NCBI RefSeq assembly: GCF_000376785.1
Contig: NZ_AQXX01000121.1
Coordinates: forward strand, 1-64,000
Reading direction: 5' to 3'
DNA: 64,000 nt
DNA from: Hahella ganghwensis DSM 17046
GTDB lineage: Bacteria; Pseudomonadota; Gammaproteobacteria; Pseudomonadales; Oleiphilaceae
The number at the start of each line of letters is the position of its first letter. The stretch's first letter is position 1. Under the pieces are notes generated by a model, which saw nothing but the letters and a program-made list of their open reading frames with translations, ran no database searches and was not told the origin of the DNA. The translations under genes were made by a program, and so were the position numbers. Shown piece after piece: positions 46,400 to 55,912 of the stretch.

Positions 46400-46822
46400 T
46401 CAGCCCTTCGGCAACATTTGCATAATAAACTGCCGTCGCTCCTCATCACAATCCCTGAATCGACGCAGCAATTCGCGCTCTCGCTCATCCGGAAGAGAGT
46501 GGTCCAGCGTCTCATTCAATTCATTGATCGCCGAATAGAGATCCCCTTCTTCGTCCACACCAAAACCAGGCAACTCTAACTGAGGCGTCATTTTTCCGCA
46601 CAGCTCAAAATCCAAAAAAGCATCCAGCGCAACACCGGTTTTAAAACAAAGATCCAGCAAGTTATCCAATGTAGGAAAACAGCGATGCGAATCAGAAGGC
46701 GCCTCCCATCCTTTTACTACCGACTCATCCACCATACAGAAAGTGGCAATATCTTCTGTCGTCAGTTTCTTTTTTTGGCGCAGTTCGCGTAAACGCTGAT
46801 TAAATGAACGAAGGTACTTCAT
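46400..46822 (-). CDS. XRE-type helix-turn-helix regulator
   Basis: 140 residues from MKYLRSFNQRLREL, preceded by GGAG at 8 bases; the frame extends upstream. The helix-turn-helix is RELRQKKKLTTEDIATFC.VDESVVKGWE, followed by a FPTLDNLLDLCFKTGVALD linker as in phage-type repressors. The C-terminal part (about 90-140) is acidic and helical, ending in RDCDEERRQFIMQML. It is a small DNA-binding protein; the target is unknown. Convergent with galU. Confidence 0.8.
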   Translation of the reverse strand: MKYLRSFNQRLRELRQKKKLTTEDIATFCMVDESVVKGWEAPSDSHRCFPTLDNLLDLCFKTGVALDAFLDFELCGKMTPQLELPGFGVDEEGDLYSAINELNETLDHSLPDERERELLRRFRDCDEERRQFIMQMLPKG

Positions 46823-46983
46823 GCAGAAGGCTCCAGCCAATCGAAGTTGGTATCCTACCACTAAGACTACAGGGTGAACTAGGCGCTCTACCGGCGAGCA
46901 ATCAAAAAGCTCACAGAAAGCGAAAACACCATATCAGAACAGACAAGATTTCGAAATAAAGACTAAGGAAAATCAGAGAGAAT

Positions 46984-47060
46984 TGGTAGGACCGACCAGA
47001 TTCGAACTGGTGACCTCCACGATGTCAACGTGGCGCTCTAACCAACTGAGCTACGGTCCT
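46984..47060 (-). tRNA. tRNA-Val (GAC)
   Basis: A 77-base cloverleaf on the minus strand beginning AGGACCG and ending in an encoded CCA. The anticodon stem CCACG/CGTGG encloses loop TTGACAT, giving anticodon GAC. The T-arm has the usual GGTTCGAATC-type sequence. Confidence 0.97.
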
Positions 47061-47064
47061 ACTA

Positions 47065-47081
47065 TTGAGACGACGTCTCAA
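47065..47081. repeat. Inverted repeat just upstream of tRNA-Val
   Basis: TTGAGACGACGTCTCAA is a near-perfect 17-base palindrome with one central base, 4 bases from the 5' end of the tRNA gene. It could belong to the tRNA promoter region or processing site. Confidence 0.6.
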
Positions 47082-47148
47082 GAGGCTGCGTAAGATAGCA
47101 AAGAAGACTGGGGGGTTCAAGCATTTTTTAACTGCCTGTTCCCACTCC

Positions 47149-48369
47149 TTATATACCCAACCCGGCAAAGGATAAATATTCTGCCAGATCCCCCTCTTCC
47201 AAGGTTTTTCCAGCCGGAATAACAGCAAATCCATCAGCCCAACTGGCCGATGATAAAACACCTGAACTCTGGTTAGGGAATTTATCCAGAATCAGCTGCC
47301 CCTCTTTTTCAATCAGACGGACCCTCAGGTATTCCTGCCGAATTCCCGCTTTTTTAACAGAGAACCCCACCGGCACCTTCATCCTTGCAGACTCCCTTGA
47401 CCTCCTTCCCTGCGCCTTTTCAATATAAGGCCTGGCAATGATGGCGAAGGTTACAAAAACAGCTGACGGGTTTCCAGGCAGCCCCAGGAAAGGCGTTCCC
47501 GATACATTCCCATAGGCCAGAGGCTTTCCGGGCTTAATCGCCAATCGCCACAAATCCAACGCCCCAAGCTGTTGAACAGCCACCTTCACATGATCTTCCT
47601 CACCAACGGAGACCCCTCCGCTACTCAGAATGAGATCCGCTTCACGCGAAGCCGAGGACAAAGCATCCAGAGTCGCATCCAGTTGATCCGGGACAATGCC
47701 AAGATCAATGATCTCACATCCCAAACGTTGCAGGAGAGAAACCAAAGTATACCGATTGGAGTTATAGATTTTCCCCGGTGCCGGAGCCTCGCCAGGCTCT
47801 ATCAACTCATCACCCGTGGAAATAACTGCGACCTTAAGCCGCCTGAAACAGCGCACCTTCGCGACGCCTATCGAGGCCAGCAATCCCACATCCTGAGCCT
47901 GCAGTAGATGCCCAACATTGAGCACCACTTCGCCAGAACGTATATCCTGCCCGCACTTGCGAACATTCTGTCCCGCACTGATCCCTGCCGGAACAACGAC
48001 CTGATGATCGGCAATTTCGCAGTCTTCCTGCATCACCACCGCCAATCCACCTTCGGGGATTTCCGCTCCCGTAAAAATTCGGGCAGCAGAACCAGCTTTC
48101 AACCGAGAAGGAACAATACCTGCCGGGATACGCTGGGATACTGACAACTCCAGTGCATCCTTTGAGTCCACAGAATCATTCCCGATAACATACCCATCCA
48201 CGGCACTGTTATCATAGGGAGGAACATTTACAACTGACACAACCGGTTCAGCCAACACTCTTCCCAGGGCTGAATTTAAATCAACATCTTCCGTTTGATC
48301 TACAAGACTTACATTGGACAGCAGATAATCCAGCGCCTGATCAACAGGCATCAGGCCAGCAGCATTCAT
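47149..48369 (-). CDS. moeA: Molybdopterin molybdenumtransferase MoeA
   Basis: 406 residues from the ATG at 48369, which overlaps the moaB stop (ATGA). PPYDNSAVDGYVI, IFTGAEIPEGGLAVVMQED, ISTGDELIEPG, GGVSVGEEDHVK and GLPGNPSAVFVTF are the MoeA signatures. It inserts molybdate into adenylated molybdopterin. The overlap couples it to moaB. Confidence 0.97.
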   Translation of the reverse strand: MNAAGLMPVDQALDYLLSNVSLVDQTEDVDLNSALGRVLAEPVVSVVNVPPYDNSAVDGYVIGNDSVDSKDALELSVSQRIPAGIVPSRLKAGSAARIFTGAEIPEGGLAVVMQEDCEIADHQVVVPAGISAGQNVRKCGQDIRSGEVVLNVGHLLQAQDVGLLASIGVAKVRCFRRLKVAVISTGDELIEPGEAPAPGKIYNSNRYTLVSLLQRLGCEIIDLGIVPDQLDATLDALSSASREADLILSSGGVSVGEEDHVKVAVQQLGALDLWRLAIKPGKPLAYGNVSGTPFLGLPGNPSAVFVTFAIIARPYIEKAQGRRSRESARMKVPVGFSVKKAGIRQEYLRVRLIEKEGQLILDKFPNQSSGVLSSASWADGFAVIPAGKTLEEGDLAEYLSFAGLGI

Positions 48370-48956
48370 GGCCGGGGACCGCAATCAGTCTTAACGCTTG
48401 CAACCACACTTCCAGCCACTTGAGAAGTGCCGTCATCCCGGCCAACCGAGAGGATACCGACAAAATTACAAGGGCGGTGACGGGCATCCAACTGCTCGCA
48501 GATAATCTTATTCCAGGCAGTCCTGCAGGCCCCTGTAGAGCCCGGCATGGCAAAGATCAAAGTAGCATTAGCCAACCCAGCAAAAGCCCGGGACTGAACC
48601 GTTGACGTTCCAATCTCCTCATGAGAAATCGCACGAAACAGCTCCCCAAACCCCTCGATCTGTTTGTCCAGCAAGGGTATCAGTGCTTCCGGAGTGCTAT
48701 CCCGCGAAGTAAAACCTGTCCCCCCCGTTACCAGCACTACCTGAACCGCTGCATCAGCAATCCAGGCAGAAACGACGGCCCGCATTATGTACACATCATC
48801 TGGAATCAACTGACGGTCAACCACCTTGTGCCCGACACTCTCAGCCCCATCCACAAGGGCCTGGCCTGAGGTGTCATTTTCTGATGTACGAGTATCGGAA
48901 ACCGTTAATACGGCAATATTCAGGGGAATAAAATCGGTTGCTTTATGTTGTGCCAT
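48366..48956 (-). CDS. moaB: Molybdenum cofactor biosynthesis protein B
   Basis: 196 residues. NIAVLTVSDTRTSENDTSGQ, VLVTGGTGFTSRDSTPEAL, FGELFRAISHEEIGTST and MPGSTGACRTAWNKII match MoaB/MogA adenylyltransferase-like proteins. About 20 residues longer than E. coli MoaB at the C-terminus (VKTDCGPRP). It prepares molybdopterin for metal insertion by MoeA, whose gene overlaps its stop. Confidence 0.94.
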   Translation of the reverse strand: MAQHKATDFIPLNIAVLTVSDTRTSENDTSGQALVDGAESVGHKVVDRQLIPDDVYIMRAVVSAWIADAAVQVVLVTGGTGFTSRDSTPEALIPLLDKQIEGFGELFRAISHEEIGTSTVQSRAFAGLANATLIFAMPGSTGACRTAWNKIICEQLDARHRPCNFVGILSVGRDDGTSQVAGSVVASVKTDCGPRP

Positions 48957-49047
48957 ACACTTTCTCTTTCTTGAACCAGTTTCTGTTTTAAAAACAGAAA
49001 GCGGCCTCTTTTGACCAGCCTATCAGCGGCTGATCAAGCTTAATGTG

Positions 49048-49683
49048 TCAGGGTTCGAGGTATCGATACGGAGCTTCCAGCTGATCAGGCCCGGTCTTGG
49101 TAACATTAAGGTCTTTAATCAACCCATCCTTCAAACCATACACCCATCCATGCACAGCAAGAAACTGCCCGCGATGCCAGGCATTCTGCACAATACTGGT
49201 CCTGCAGACATTATGAACCTGCTGCGCAACATTCAACTCGCAAAGCCGATCCACCTGCTCCCCCTCTGTGGGCAGACTATCAACCTCACCCTTATTCATA
49301 AAATAAACGTCTTTGATATGCCGCAGCCAGTTATCAATCATACCAAACTGCTTATTCTGCAACGCGGCCTTTACCCCGCCACAACCGTAGTGCCCGGTCA
49401 CAGTAATGTGCCTGACCTTAAGCACCTCCACTGCAAACTGCAGAACTGAAAGACAGTTCAAATCCGAGTGCACCACCACATTGGCAACATTACGGTGAAC
49501 AAACACCTCACCGGGCATCACCCCAACCACCTCATTCGCCGGCACACGACTATCCGAGCATCCGATCCACAAAAATGTGGGGGCCTGCTGCTTCTCTAAT
49601 GTCGGAAAAAAATCCGGCCGCTCACGACGAGTCCGCTCGGACCAGGCCTTATTATTTTCAATGAGACGCTTAACTTCTTCCAC
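49048..49683 (-). CDS. can: Beta-class carbonic anhydrase
   Basis: 211 residues. The zinc ligands are Cys42 (WIGCSDSRVPA), His98 and Cys101 (GHYGCGG), with Asp44 and Arg46 as the catalytic dyad. Length and motif order fit the E. coli Can group. It interconverts CO2 and bicarbonate in the cytosol. It stands alone next to the epimerase gene on the same strand. Confidence 0.95.
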   Translation of the reverse strand: MEEVKRLIENNKAWSERTRRERPDFFPTLEKQQAPTFLWIGCSDSRVPANEVVGVMPGEVFVHRNVANVVVHSDLNCLSVLQFAVEVLKVRHITVTGHYGCGGVKAALQNKQFGMIDNWLRHIKDVYFMNKGEVDSLPTEGEQVDRLCELNVAQQVHNVCRTSIVQNAWHRGQFLAVHGWVYGLKDGLIKDLNVTKTGPDQLEAPYRYLEP

Positions 49684-49725
49684 GACACCTCCGTAGCAGC
49701 TACCGATAGTAATTCAGAGAATTGA

Positions 49726-50733
49726 TTAAACTTTGTAGTAATCCCGATACCAGTCAACAAAGCGGGCGATACCTACTTCAACCGTTGTTTCAGGCTTATA
49801 ACCCACATCATCGATCAGAGCCTGCACATCTGCATAAGTTGCCGGCACATCACCCGGCTGCATGGGCAAAAGGTTACGCTCAGCCTTTCTACCCAGACAA
49901 TCTTCAAGAATTTCAATATAGCGCGAAAGCTCGACAGGGTTATTGCTACCGATGTTATATAATCTGTAAGGTGCTTTGCTTGTCCCCGGATCCGGTTGCA
50001 TGCCGCTCCACTGATCATTGGGAGACGCAACATGATCAAGAGTTCTTATCACCCCTTCAACAATATCATCAACATAGGTGAAATCCCGCTTGTGCTTACC
50101 GTAGTTGAAAACATCAATCGGCTCGCCGGCCAGGATTTTACGAGTAAAGATAAACAGCGCCATATCCGGACGCCCCCAGGGGCCATAGACAGTAAAGAAC
50201 CTGAGACCAGTTGTCGGTATACCGTAAAGCGAACTGTAAGTGTGAGACATCAGTTCATTGGATTTTTTGGTTGCCGCATAGAGACTCAGTGGATGGTCGA
50301 CATTATCGTGAACAGAAAACGGCATCGACTCGTTAGCACCGTACACTGAGCTGCTGGAAGCATATACCAGATGCTCAACCTGATGATGACGACAGCCTTC
50401 GAGAATATTCATATGGCCGACCAGGTTGGCTTCCACGTAGGCATGAGGATTTTCCAGAGAGTATCTCACACCCGCCTGGGCCGCCAGATGTACCACTCTG
50501 TCCGGCTTGTGCTTGGCAAATAAAGCCTCCATGCCTGCACGGTCAGCAATATCCAGCCGGATATCATTAAATCCTTGCTTGGGCGTTAGTCGGGAAAGAC
50601 GGGATTCTTTTAGCGAGACCTCATAGTAATCATTCAGATTATCTACACCGATCACTTCGTCACCGCGATCGAGTAAACGATGAGCAACGTGAGACCCGAT
50701 AAAACCCGCCGTTCCTGTTACCAATACCTTCAT
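49726..50733 (-). CDS. Nucleotide-sugar epimerase (UDP-glucuronate 4-epimerase-like)
   Basis: 335 residues. [19 protein letters not shown] binds [17 protein letters not shown] and [13 protein letters not shown] carry the catalytic Ser and Yxxx[18 protein letters not shown] and the [20 protein letters not shown] motif are typical of UDP-glucuronic acid or related 4-epimerases of capsule pathways. No other capsule genes are nearby, but galU at 45.5 kb makes UDP-glucose upstream in such a pathway. Confidence 0.92.
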   Translation of the reverse strand: MKVLVTGTAGFIGSHVAHRLLDRGDEVIGVDNLNDYYEVSLKESRLSRLTPKQGFNDIRLDIADRAGMEALFAKHKPDRVVHLAAQAGVRYSLENPHAYVEANLVGHMNILEGCRHHQVEHLVYASSSSVYGANESMPFSVHDNVDHPLSLYAATKKSNELMSHTYSSLYGIPTTGLRFFTVYGPWGRPDMALFIFTRKILAGEPIDVFNYGKHKRDFTYVDDIVEGVIRTLDHVASPNDQWSGMQPDPGTSKAPYRLYNIGSNNPVELSRYIEILEDCLGRKAERNLLPMQPGDVPATYADVQALIDDVGYKPETTVEVGIARFVDWYRDYYKV

Positions 50734-50779
50734 ATCTTCTTTCCAGTCAAAAGATTAAGCAAATCACCGCCAGTCCACC

Positions 50780-51526
50780 TCAGAAATGAACTGTAACACC
50801 TACGTATGGCCCACCGAGCGTCAGGTCAGCAGAAATATCACTGACATCGTCCAACTCAACATTAATCCTTCGATAGCCTGCCTCAACACCAACCACAGCG
50901 ATCTCATAATTAATACGCGCAGTAACGTCAACCAGTTGATTATCGTCATACTTCAGACCGGCAACATTTGCCCCGACACTCAAACCAGTCAACGGGAGGT
51001 CAATGCCCACTCCGCCGTATAACATGGGAACAACCTCATCGATCTCGTTTACTGACTGATCTCCGCTGCCACTCTCACGAATGATCACTTCACCATCAAA
51101 TATTCTTGCCTGTATTCCCAGGTCCAGATTGACAACATTATCCAGAAGCCGCCAGTATGCAATCAGATCAGTATGAGTCAGGTCTATATCTGAAGCGACA
51201 TCACCGGTAAAGGTCACACCATCGAATGTCTTTGTTAAAGACCCATTGGCGGACTGACTCAGTTCGGTATATTGCAGACGAAAGTTGGGCACAGCCGGTA
51301 CAGGATGCTCGAAGGCAACATAGGCCTGGACAAAGGTGTCATCATCAAAGCCTAGCTCATTTTCCACATCCACAACCTCAGGACCTGACTGAACATCCCC
51401 AGACAGCCCCGCATTCCAGACACTGACTCCCGCGTATATCCCCAGCGTGTCAGCATTGACACCCATGCTGGAAATACCCAGGACAACCGCCGCCAACCAT
51501 AAACGGCCAGACTCCTTTATCTGCAT
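50780..51526 (-). CDS. Outer-membrane beta-barrel protein (TIGR04219-type)
   Basis: 248 residues. The signal peptide is cleaved near GVNAD (about residue 25). The rest alternates hydrophobic and polar residues in strands, opens with TLGIYAGVSVWNAGLSGDV and ends in the terminal aromatic VGVTVHF expected for BAM recognition. GVGIDLPLTGLSVGANV is a family-like turn. Function of the family is not known. It lies 47 bases after the epimerase start region on the same strand. Confidence 0.85.
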   Translation of the reverse strand: MQIKESGRLWLAAVVLGISSMGVNADTLGIYAGVSVWNAGLSGDVQSGPEVVDVENELGFDDDTFVQAYVAFEHPVPAVPNFRLQYTELSQSANGSLTKTFDGVTFTGDVASDIDLTHTDLIAYWRLLDNVVNLDLGIQARIFDGEVIIRESGSGDQSVNEIDEVVPMLYGGVGIDLPLTGLSVGANVAGLKYDDNQLVDVTARINYEIAVVGVEAGYRRINVELDDVSDISADLTLGGPYVGVTVHF

Positions 51527-51625
51527 AACTTGCGCTCCTGTGTCATTGAAAGTTGACCACTGTATCGAAACTTTCCCCGGCCAGTCTGTACCAAGACAAA
51601 ACCACGTATATCAGAGCAAGGGATA

Positions 51626-52336
51626 TTAAAATGTCACACCCAGGCGTTTACCCACTTCTTCATAATACTCAATAACATTTCCCAGATCCTGGCGAAAACG
51701 GTCCTTATCCATCTTTTCTCCAGTTTTGGCATCCCAGATACGACACCCATCCGGACTGAACTCATCCCCGAGAACAACCTGCCCTTCAAACAGACCAAAC
51801 TCCAGCTTGTAATCCACCAAAGTCATACCGGCATTAGCGAATAGAGTCTTGAGCACATCATTCACTTGAAAAGTCAGACTTCTCATCTGATCCAACTGAT
51901 CCTGGGTTGCCCATCCAAAAGCAAGCGCGTGATATTCATTGATCATCGGATCATGAAGCTCATCATTTTTCAGGAACAACTCAAAGGTACTTGGTGTTAA
52001 CACAGTACCTTCTTTGATTCCCAGGCGCTTACAAAGACTACCTGCCGCAACATTACGCACAACGCATTCCACGGGAATCATCTTAAGATTTTTAACCAGG
52101 GATTCATTATCCGAGATCAACTTCTCAAAGTGCACCGGTACGCCAGCATCTTTAAGCTTTTCCATGACAAACGCATTGAACTTATTATTCACCATGCCTT
52201 TGCGAGATAGCTGAGCCTTTTTAACACCGTCGAAAGCGGAGGTATCATCACGGAACTCCATGATAAACCGATCGGGATCATCAGTCTTAAAAATGGATTT
52301 TGCTTTACCGGAATAAAGCTCTTCACGCTTTTGCAT
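51626..52336 (-). CDS. purC: Phosphoribosylaminoimidazole-succinocarboxamide synthase
   Basis: 236 residues from [16 protein letters not shown], chosen because GGAG is 9 bases ahead of this ATG, while an upstream ATG at 52351 is too close to it. [24 protein letters not shown] and [20 protein letters not shown] are the PurC signatures. It makes SAICAR in purine synthesis. It lies downstream of bamC and dapA on the same strand, a conserved order in gammaproteobacteria. Confidence 0.97.
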   Translation of the reverse strand: MQKREELYSGKAKSIFKTDDPDRFIMEFRDDTSAFDGVKKAQLSRKGMVNNKFNAFVMEKLKDAGVPVHFEKLISDNESLVKNLKMIPVECVVRNVAAGSLCKRLGIKEGTVLTPSTFELFLKNDELHDPMINEYHALAFGWATQDQLDQMRSLTFQVNDVLKTLFANAGMTLVDYKLEFGLFEGQVVLGDEFSPDGCRIWDAKTGEKMDKDRFRQDLGNVIEYYEEVGKRLGVTF

Positions 52337-52442
52337 GGGTGCATTCTCCAAAAAGATATCTGTTGTACAGATCAGTGTGGTAATCCCACAAGATTAATAG
52401 ACTTTGAATTGACCCGACAGAGTCAAAAGTCACTTTCGCCTC

Positions 52443-52467
52443 CCGGGGCAGCTTTCACTGGCCCCGG
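52443..52467 (-). terminator. Hairpin between bamC and purC
   Basis: CCGGGGC and GCCCCGG pair over 7 bp around an 11-base loop, in the 144-base gap between bamC and purC. No T-run follows in the minus direction, so it may be a weak terminator or an attenuator for purC. Confidence 0.55.
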
Positions 52468-52480
52468 ACAGCGGGTGACA

Positions 52481-53509
52481 TCAGGATAAATGATCAAGCA
52501 GCTGGTTCAACAGCCGAACCTGATCCTGAGGGTCAACATCCGACTTTGTTGGAAGCGAGGTTATATGAATACCATCAGCCTCCCGAGTCAGCTCAACACG
52601 AAAATTAAAACGATCCGAGAGCAGATCCTGGTCTTCGCCTTTTAACCAGCCGAAGAAGCCTCCGGATTTTTTCTTTTCTTCCTTACTGTAACGAACAAAG
52701 TAAATACCTTCACTGCGGTTTAAATCCACAACCGAGGCCTCACTTTTAGTTAGCGCCTCTCCAACAGCAAACCAGGCTCTTTCAAAGTCCAGCTTTACGC
52801 GAATATATGGCGTTGTGCCAGCTTCATTCACCAGCGCCAGCTTTTCTTCACCGCCGATATTCTGGGCCACCAGAGAATAGCTTTCCAAAGACTCTGCGTT
52901 TTCATCCAGGTAACCTTTGACGCCACTCAACAGTGCCTGCTGGGTATCCGCACCAAATTCAGAAAACATTACAGGAGCCACCCTGACTTCAGAACTGCGT
53001 CTCTTCAGTCCCTGCTGCACATAGATATGCAGCAGCACTTCATCATTGCGGACAAATGGTTTCAAGCCGTTATTTTCAAGGAAGTTCGCCACTTTCAGAG
53101 AGGTTGCAGACAACCTTACCTGCATATTACCGGCGGAAGTATTAACTTCACGAACCTCGGCACCCTGAGACTCCCAATAGGTCTTTAATGCAGGCCAGAT
53201 TTTGCCCGGTGCCTCACTTGCAAGCAGCCAGGTATCTGATTCAGTAGATTTGACGACAAACTGTTCAAGCAATATTTCCAATCCAGGCTCTGGCGGCGGA
53301 GGTACCTGGAACTCTTTGGTTGCCACAAACCCTTGATCGGCTTCCGGCACAGGATACCTGTCTCTTAAACGCCTGTCGGAATACCACTCGGGGACTACCA
53401 TCGGCTCACCTTTACTGGCTGCCATATATTGATCGGTCCTGTCTTTGATAAGACTGCACCCGGAAGTAACCACCAGGGCCACTCCACATAGAACATAAAT
53501 GATTCGCAT
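52481..53509 (-). CDS. bamC: Outer membrane protein assembly factor BamC
   Basis: 342 residues from MRIIYVLCGVALVVTSGC (lipobox Cys18), which gives a normal short lipoprotein leader; the frame extends upstream to 53542. LIKDRTDQYMAASKGEPMVVP fits the BamC N-terminus that binds BamD; two helix-grip domains follow. A K-rich KEEKKKSGGF stretch near the end is not common. BamC is a peripheral lipoprotein of the BAM machine that inserts outer-membrane barrels. It follows dapA by 62 bases. Confidence 0.93.
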   Translation of the reverse strand: MRIIYVLCGVALVVTSGCSLIKDRTDQYMAASKGEPMVVPEWYSDRRLRDRYPVPEADQGFVATKEFQVPPPPEPGLEILLEQFVVKSTESDTWLLASEAPGKIWPALKTYWESQGAEVREVNTSAGNMQVRLSATSLKVANFLENNGLKPFVRNDEVLLHIYVQQGLKRRSSEVRVAPVMFSEFGADTQQALLSGVKGYLDENAESLESYSLVAQNIGGEEKLALVNEAGTTPYIRVKLDFERAWFAVGEALTKSEASVVDLNRSEGIYFVRYSKEEKKKSGGFFGWLKGEDQDLLSDRFNFRVELTREADGIHITSLPTKSDVDPQDQVRLLNQLLDHLS

Positions 53510-53571
53510 GGATTTCACTTCAACCATGTAAGGGCCTGGCACCGAGGCTCTGCTTTAAAACAGGTACGGCC

Positions 53572-54450
53572 TCAGACAGCGGCATTCAAAACCTTCAGAG
53601 CAGCTCTCACTGTCTCATGATATTGGGCATCCAGCTCAGTCAGCGGCAGACGAATACCTTTCTGAATGAGCCCCATTTCTGCCAGAGCCCATTTTACCGG
53701 GATAGGATTGGATTCAAGGAACAACGCATTATGCAACGGCATCAATTTGGCCTGGAGCGCCAAGGCGGCATCGTACTCTCCGTTCAAAGCCAGTTCACAA
53801 AGCTCTGACATCAGCTTTGGAGCCACATTGGCTGTTACAGAAATATTGCCCTTACCGCCTGCCAGAATTAGATCAACAGCAGTCCCGTCATCGCCTGAAT
53901 ACACAGCGAAGTCCGAACCTACTGATTCAATCAGCGCCTGACCGCGGGGCACATCCCCAGTCGCATCTTTGATGCCCACAATGTTGGGTATTTCCGACAA
54001 TCGACATACGGTGCTGTTAAGCATGTCACAAGCTGTACGGCCGGGAACATTATAAAGAATCTGCGGAATATCCACCGATTCGGCAAGCAACTTAAAGTGT
54101 CGGTAGAGCCCTTCCTGAGTAGGTTTGTTGTAGTAAGGAGTTACCAGCAGACAGGCATCAGCGCCGGCAGCCTTAGCCTGCTCTGTAAGGTGCAAAGCCT
54201 CCTGGGTGGAGTTAGCTCCGGTTCCGGCAATCACCGGAATACGTTTGGCGACGTATTTAACGACATGTTTTAAGACAGCTTCGTGCTCTTCAAAGTCCAG
54301 AGTTGCAGACTCACCTGATGTGCCAACGGCCACAATTCCGTGGGTACCGTTCTCAATATGGAAGTCCAGCAGTCGATCCAGAGCTTCCCAGTCGATGCTG
54401 CCGTCTTCATGCATTGGTGTCGCCAAAGCCACCAAGCTACCTGTAATCAT
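53572..54450 (-). CDS. dapA: 4-hydroxy-tetrahydrodipicolinate synthase
   Basis: 292 residues. Lys161 (VGIKDATGD) forms the Schiff base and Tyr133 ([10 protein letters not shown]) completes the triad; [10 protein letters not shown] binds pyruvate. It condenses pyruvate with aspartate semialdehyde on the route to diaminopimelate and lysine. It is the first gene of the dapA-bamC pair and divergent from gcvR. Confidence 0.97.
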   Translation of the reverse strand: MITGSLVALATPMHEDGSIDWEALDRLLDFHIENGTHGIVAVGTSGESATLDFEEHEAVLKHVVKYVAKRIPVIAGTGANSTQEALHLTEQAKAAGADACLLVTPYYNKPTQEGLYRHFKLLAESVDIPQILYNVPGRTACDMLNSTVCRLSEIPNIVGIKDATGDVPRGQALIESVGSDFAVYSGDDGTAVDLILAGGKGNISVTANVAPKLMSELCELALNGEYDAALALQAKLMPLHNALFLESNPIPVKWALAEMGLIQKGIRLPLTELDAQYHETVRAALKVLNAAV

Positions 54451-54763
54451 GTCTTACTCCACAAGAGACTCACAATCCCCTGAACAGGGAAAGGATTATA
54501 ATGTTAGAAAAATCGACCCACTATGGTACTCATCGCCTTCTGCCTTCACAAGAGCCGTCAGCAGCTTATTAACAATATTCCATGTTGGCAGGACACTCCT
54601 TTCCACTAAGATTCTATGAAGATGCGTCATAATTCCAGGAAGCACACTTTTTACCCCACCGTTAGCCTTGACAGTGCACGCCCTCAAGAGTATCAATGTG
54701 GCATCTTACCAACACGGTAACAAACCCTCTAACTCGTCAACTGAAAAAGGTTAACAGCCAACT
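54451..54763. other. 313-bp intergenic region between divergent dapA and gcvR
   Basis: No credible gene (a short minus-strand frame at 54496-54696 lacks a ribosome binding site). An imperfect dyad CCCCTGAACAGGG at 54478-54490 lies just behind dapA. Promoters for both neighbours are expected but not clear. Confidence 0.45.
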
Positions 54764-55312
54764 ATGGTTAACCCAGTATCTCAAATAAATCATTTGGTTA
54801 TCTCCGCTATTGGCGAAGACCGGCCAGGAATTGTCAACGAACTTTCCAAGCTTTGCAGAGAATATCAATGCAACATCATCGACAGCCGGATGACCGTTCT
54901 GGGAGGTGAGTTTGCTGTCATCATGATGATTTCAGGCAACTGGGATTCAGTGGCAAAGCTTGAGAGCGCCATTCCCACCATCGCGCGCAAGCTGGATTTG
55001 ACCACCATGGTCAAACAAACCAAAGCCAGACTCCCAGCCAAGTCCATTACCTACTCAATTAACGTGGTAGCCCTGGACCAGCCTGGTATCGTCCACGATA
55101 TCTCACAGTTTTTCTCCCGTCGGAATATCAATATTGCCGACCTGGAAACCAATACATACAGCGCCCCTCATTGCGGGACCCAGATGTTTAACCTGAATAT
55201 GACCATCCATATTCCGTCCGAAACTCATCTGGCAAGCCTGAGAGAAGAGTTTATGCTGTTCTGCGATGACCGCAATCTGGATGCCGTTATCGAACCCGTT
55301 CGCAACCTGTAA
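54764..55312 (+). CDS. gcvR: Glycine cleavage system transcriptional repressor GcvR
   Basis: 182 residues, two ACT domains: VISAIGEDRPGIVNELSKL and VVALDQPGIVHDISQFFSRR. These are the GcvR pattern (no DNA-binding domain; it acts by binding GcvA). In E. coli it blocks activation of the glycine-cleavage genes. AAGG lies ahead of the ATG. The gene is followed by a terminator hairpin and then bcp, an order seen in other gammaproteobacteria. Confidence 0.93.
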   Translation: MVNPVSQINHLVISAIGEDRPGIVNELSKLCREYQCNIIDSRMTVLGGEFAVIMMISGNWDSVAKLESAIPTIARKLDLTTMVKQTKARLPAKSITYSINVVALDQPGIVHDISQFFSRRNINIADLETNTYSAPHCGTQMFNLNMTIHIPSETHLASLREEFMLFCDDRNLDAVIEPVRNL

Positions 55313-55322
55313 TCCCCTTCCC

Positions 55323-55349
55323 TAAGGCAGCCGTATAAAGGCTGCCTTA
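55323..55349 (+). terminator. Hairpin after gcvR
   Basis: TAAGGCAGCC and GGCTGCCTTA pair over 10 bp around a 7-base loop, 10 bases after the gcvR stop and 38 before bcp. It may partially separate gcvR from bcp transcription. Confidence 0.75.
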
Positions 55350-55386
55350 AACCTATCAACACCAACAAACCACAATAGAGAAAACC

Positions 55387-55848
55387 ATGATTGAGTTGAA
55401 TAAACAGATCCCGGAATTCACAGCTCACGCGACTCCTGACCAAACCATAACCTCAAGTGAGCTACAGGGAAAAAACGTTGTCATCTATTTTTATCCGAAA
55501 GACAACACTCCAGGTTGCACTACAGAAGGACAGGACTTCCGCGACCATCATGAAGCATTCTCCAAACACAACACCGTCATATTTGGCGTGTCCAAGGACA
55601 GCCTGAAAACCCACCAGAACTTCAAAGCCAAGCATGAGTTTCCATTTGAACTGATAACCGATCCGAATGAAGAGCTATGCAAACTATTCGACGTTATCAA
55701 GTTGAAAAAGCTTTACGGAAAAGAGTATATGGGGATTGAGCGGTCGACATTCCTGATTGATAGCTCAGGAAAGCTCGCAAAAGAGTGGCGCAAAGTAAAA
55801 GTCAAAGGTCACGTTACAGAAGTTCTGGAAGCCGCCAGCCAACTTTAG
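55387..55848 (+). CDS. bcp: Thioredoxin-dependent peroxiredoxin Bcp
   Basis: 153 residues. The peroxidatic Cys44 is in YPKDNTPGCTTEGQDF. The resolving Cys five residues on, present in E. coli Bcp, is replaced by Gln, so this copy is of the one-Cys-like type. The ending SGKLAKEWRKVKVKGH is normal. It reduces hydrogen peroxide and alkyl hydroperoxides. It follows gcvR and is convergent with perM. Confidence 0.95.
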   Translation: MIELNKQIPEFTAHATPDQTITSSELQGKNVVIYFYPKDNTPGCTTEGQDFRDHHEAFSKHNTVIFGVSKDSLKTHQNFKAKHEFPFELITDPNEELCKLFDVIKLKKLYGKEYMGIERSTFLIDSSGKLAKEWRKVKVKGHVTEVLEAASQL

Positions 55849-55889
55849 AATCGGAGAACGCAACCAACACCTCCACCTCACAGACTGAG

Positions 55890-55912
55890 CGCCGGCCAGC
55901 ACTAGGCCGGCG
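55890..55912. terminator. Bidirectional terminator hairpin between bcp and perM
   Basis: CGCCGGCC and GGCCGGCG form an 8-bp G/C stem around a 7-base loop; it includes the perM stop codon. It lies between convergent genes. Confidence 0.7.

Noticed and set aside
35226-47081. The shared motif GACGACGTC at 35226 and 47070
   Set aside because: Only nine bases are shared and the flanks differ; chance is likely.
54496-54696. A 66-residue minus-strand frame between dapA and gcvR
   Set aside because: No ribosome binding site, no family motif, and it lies in the expected promoter region.
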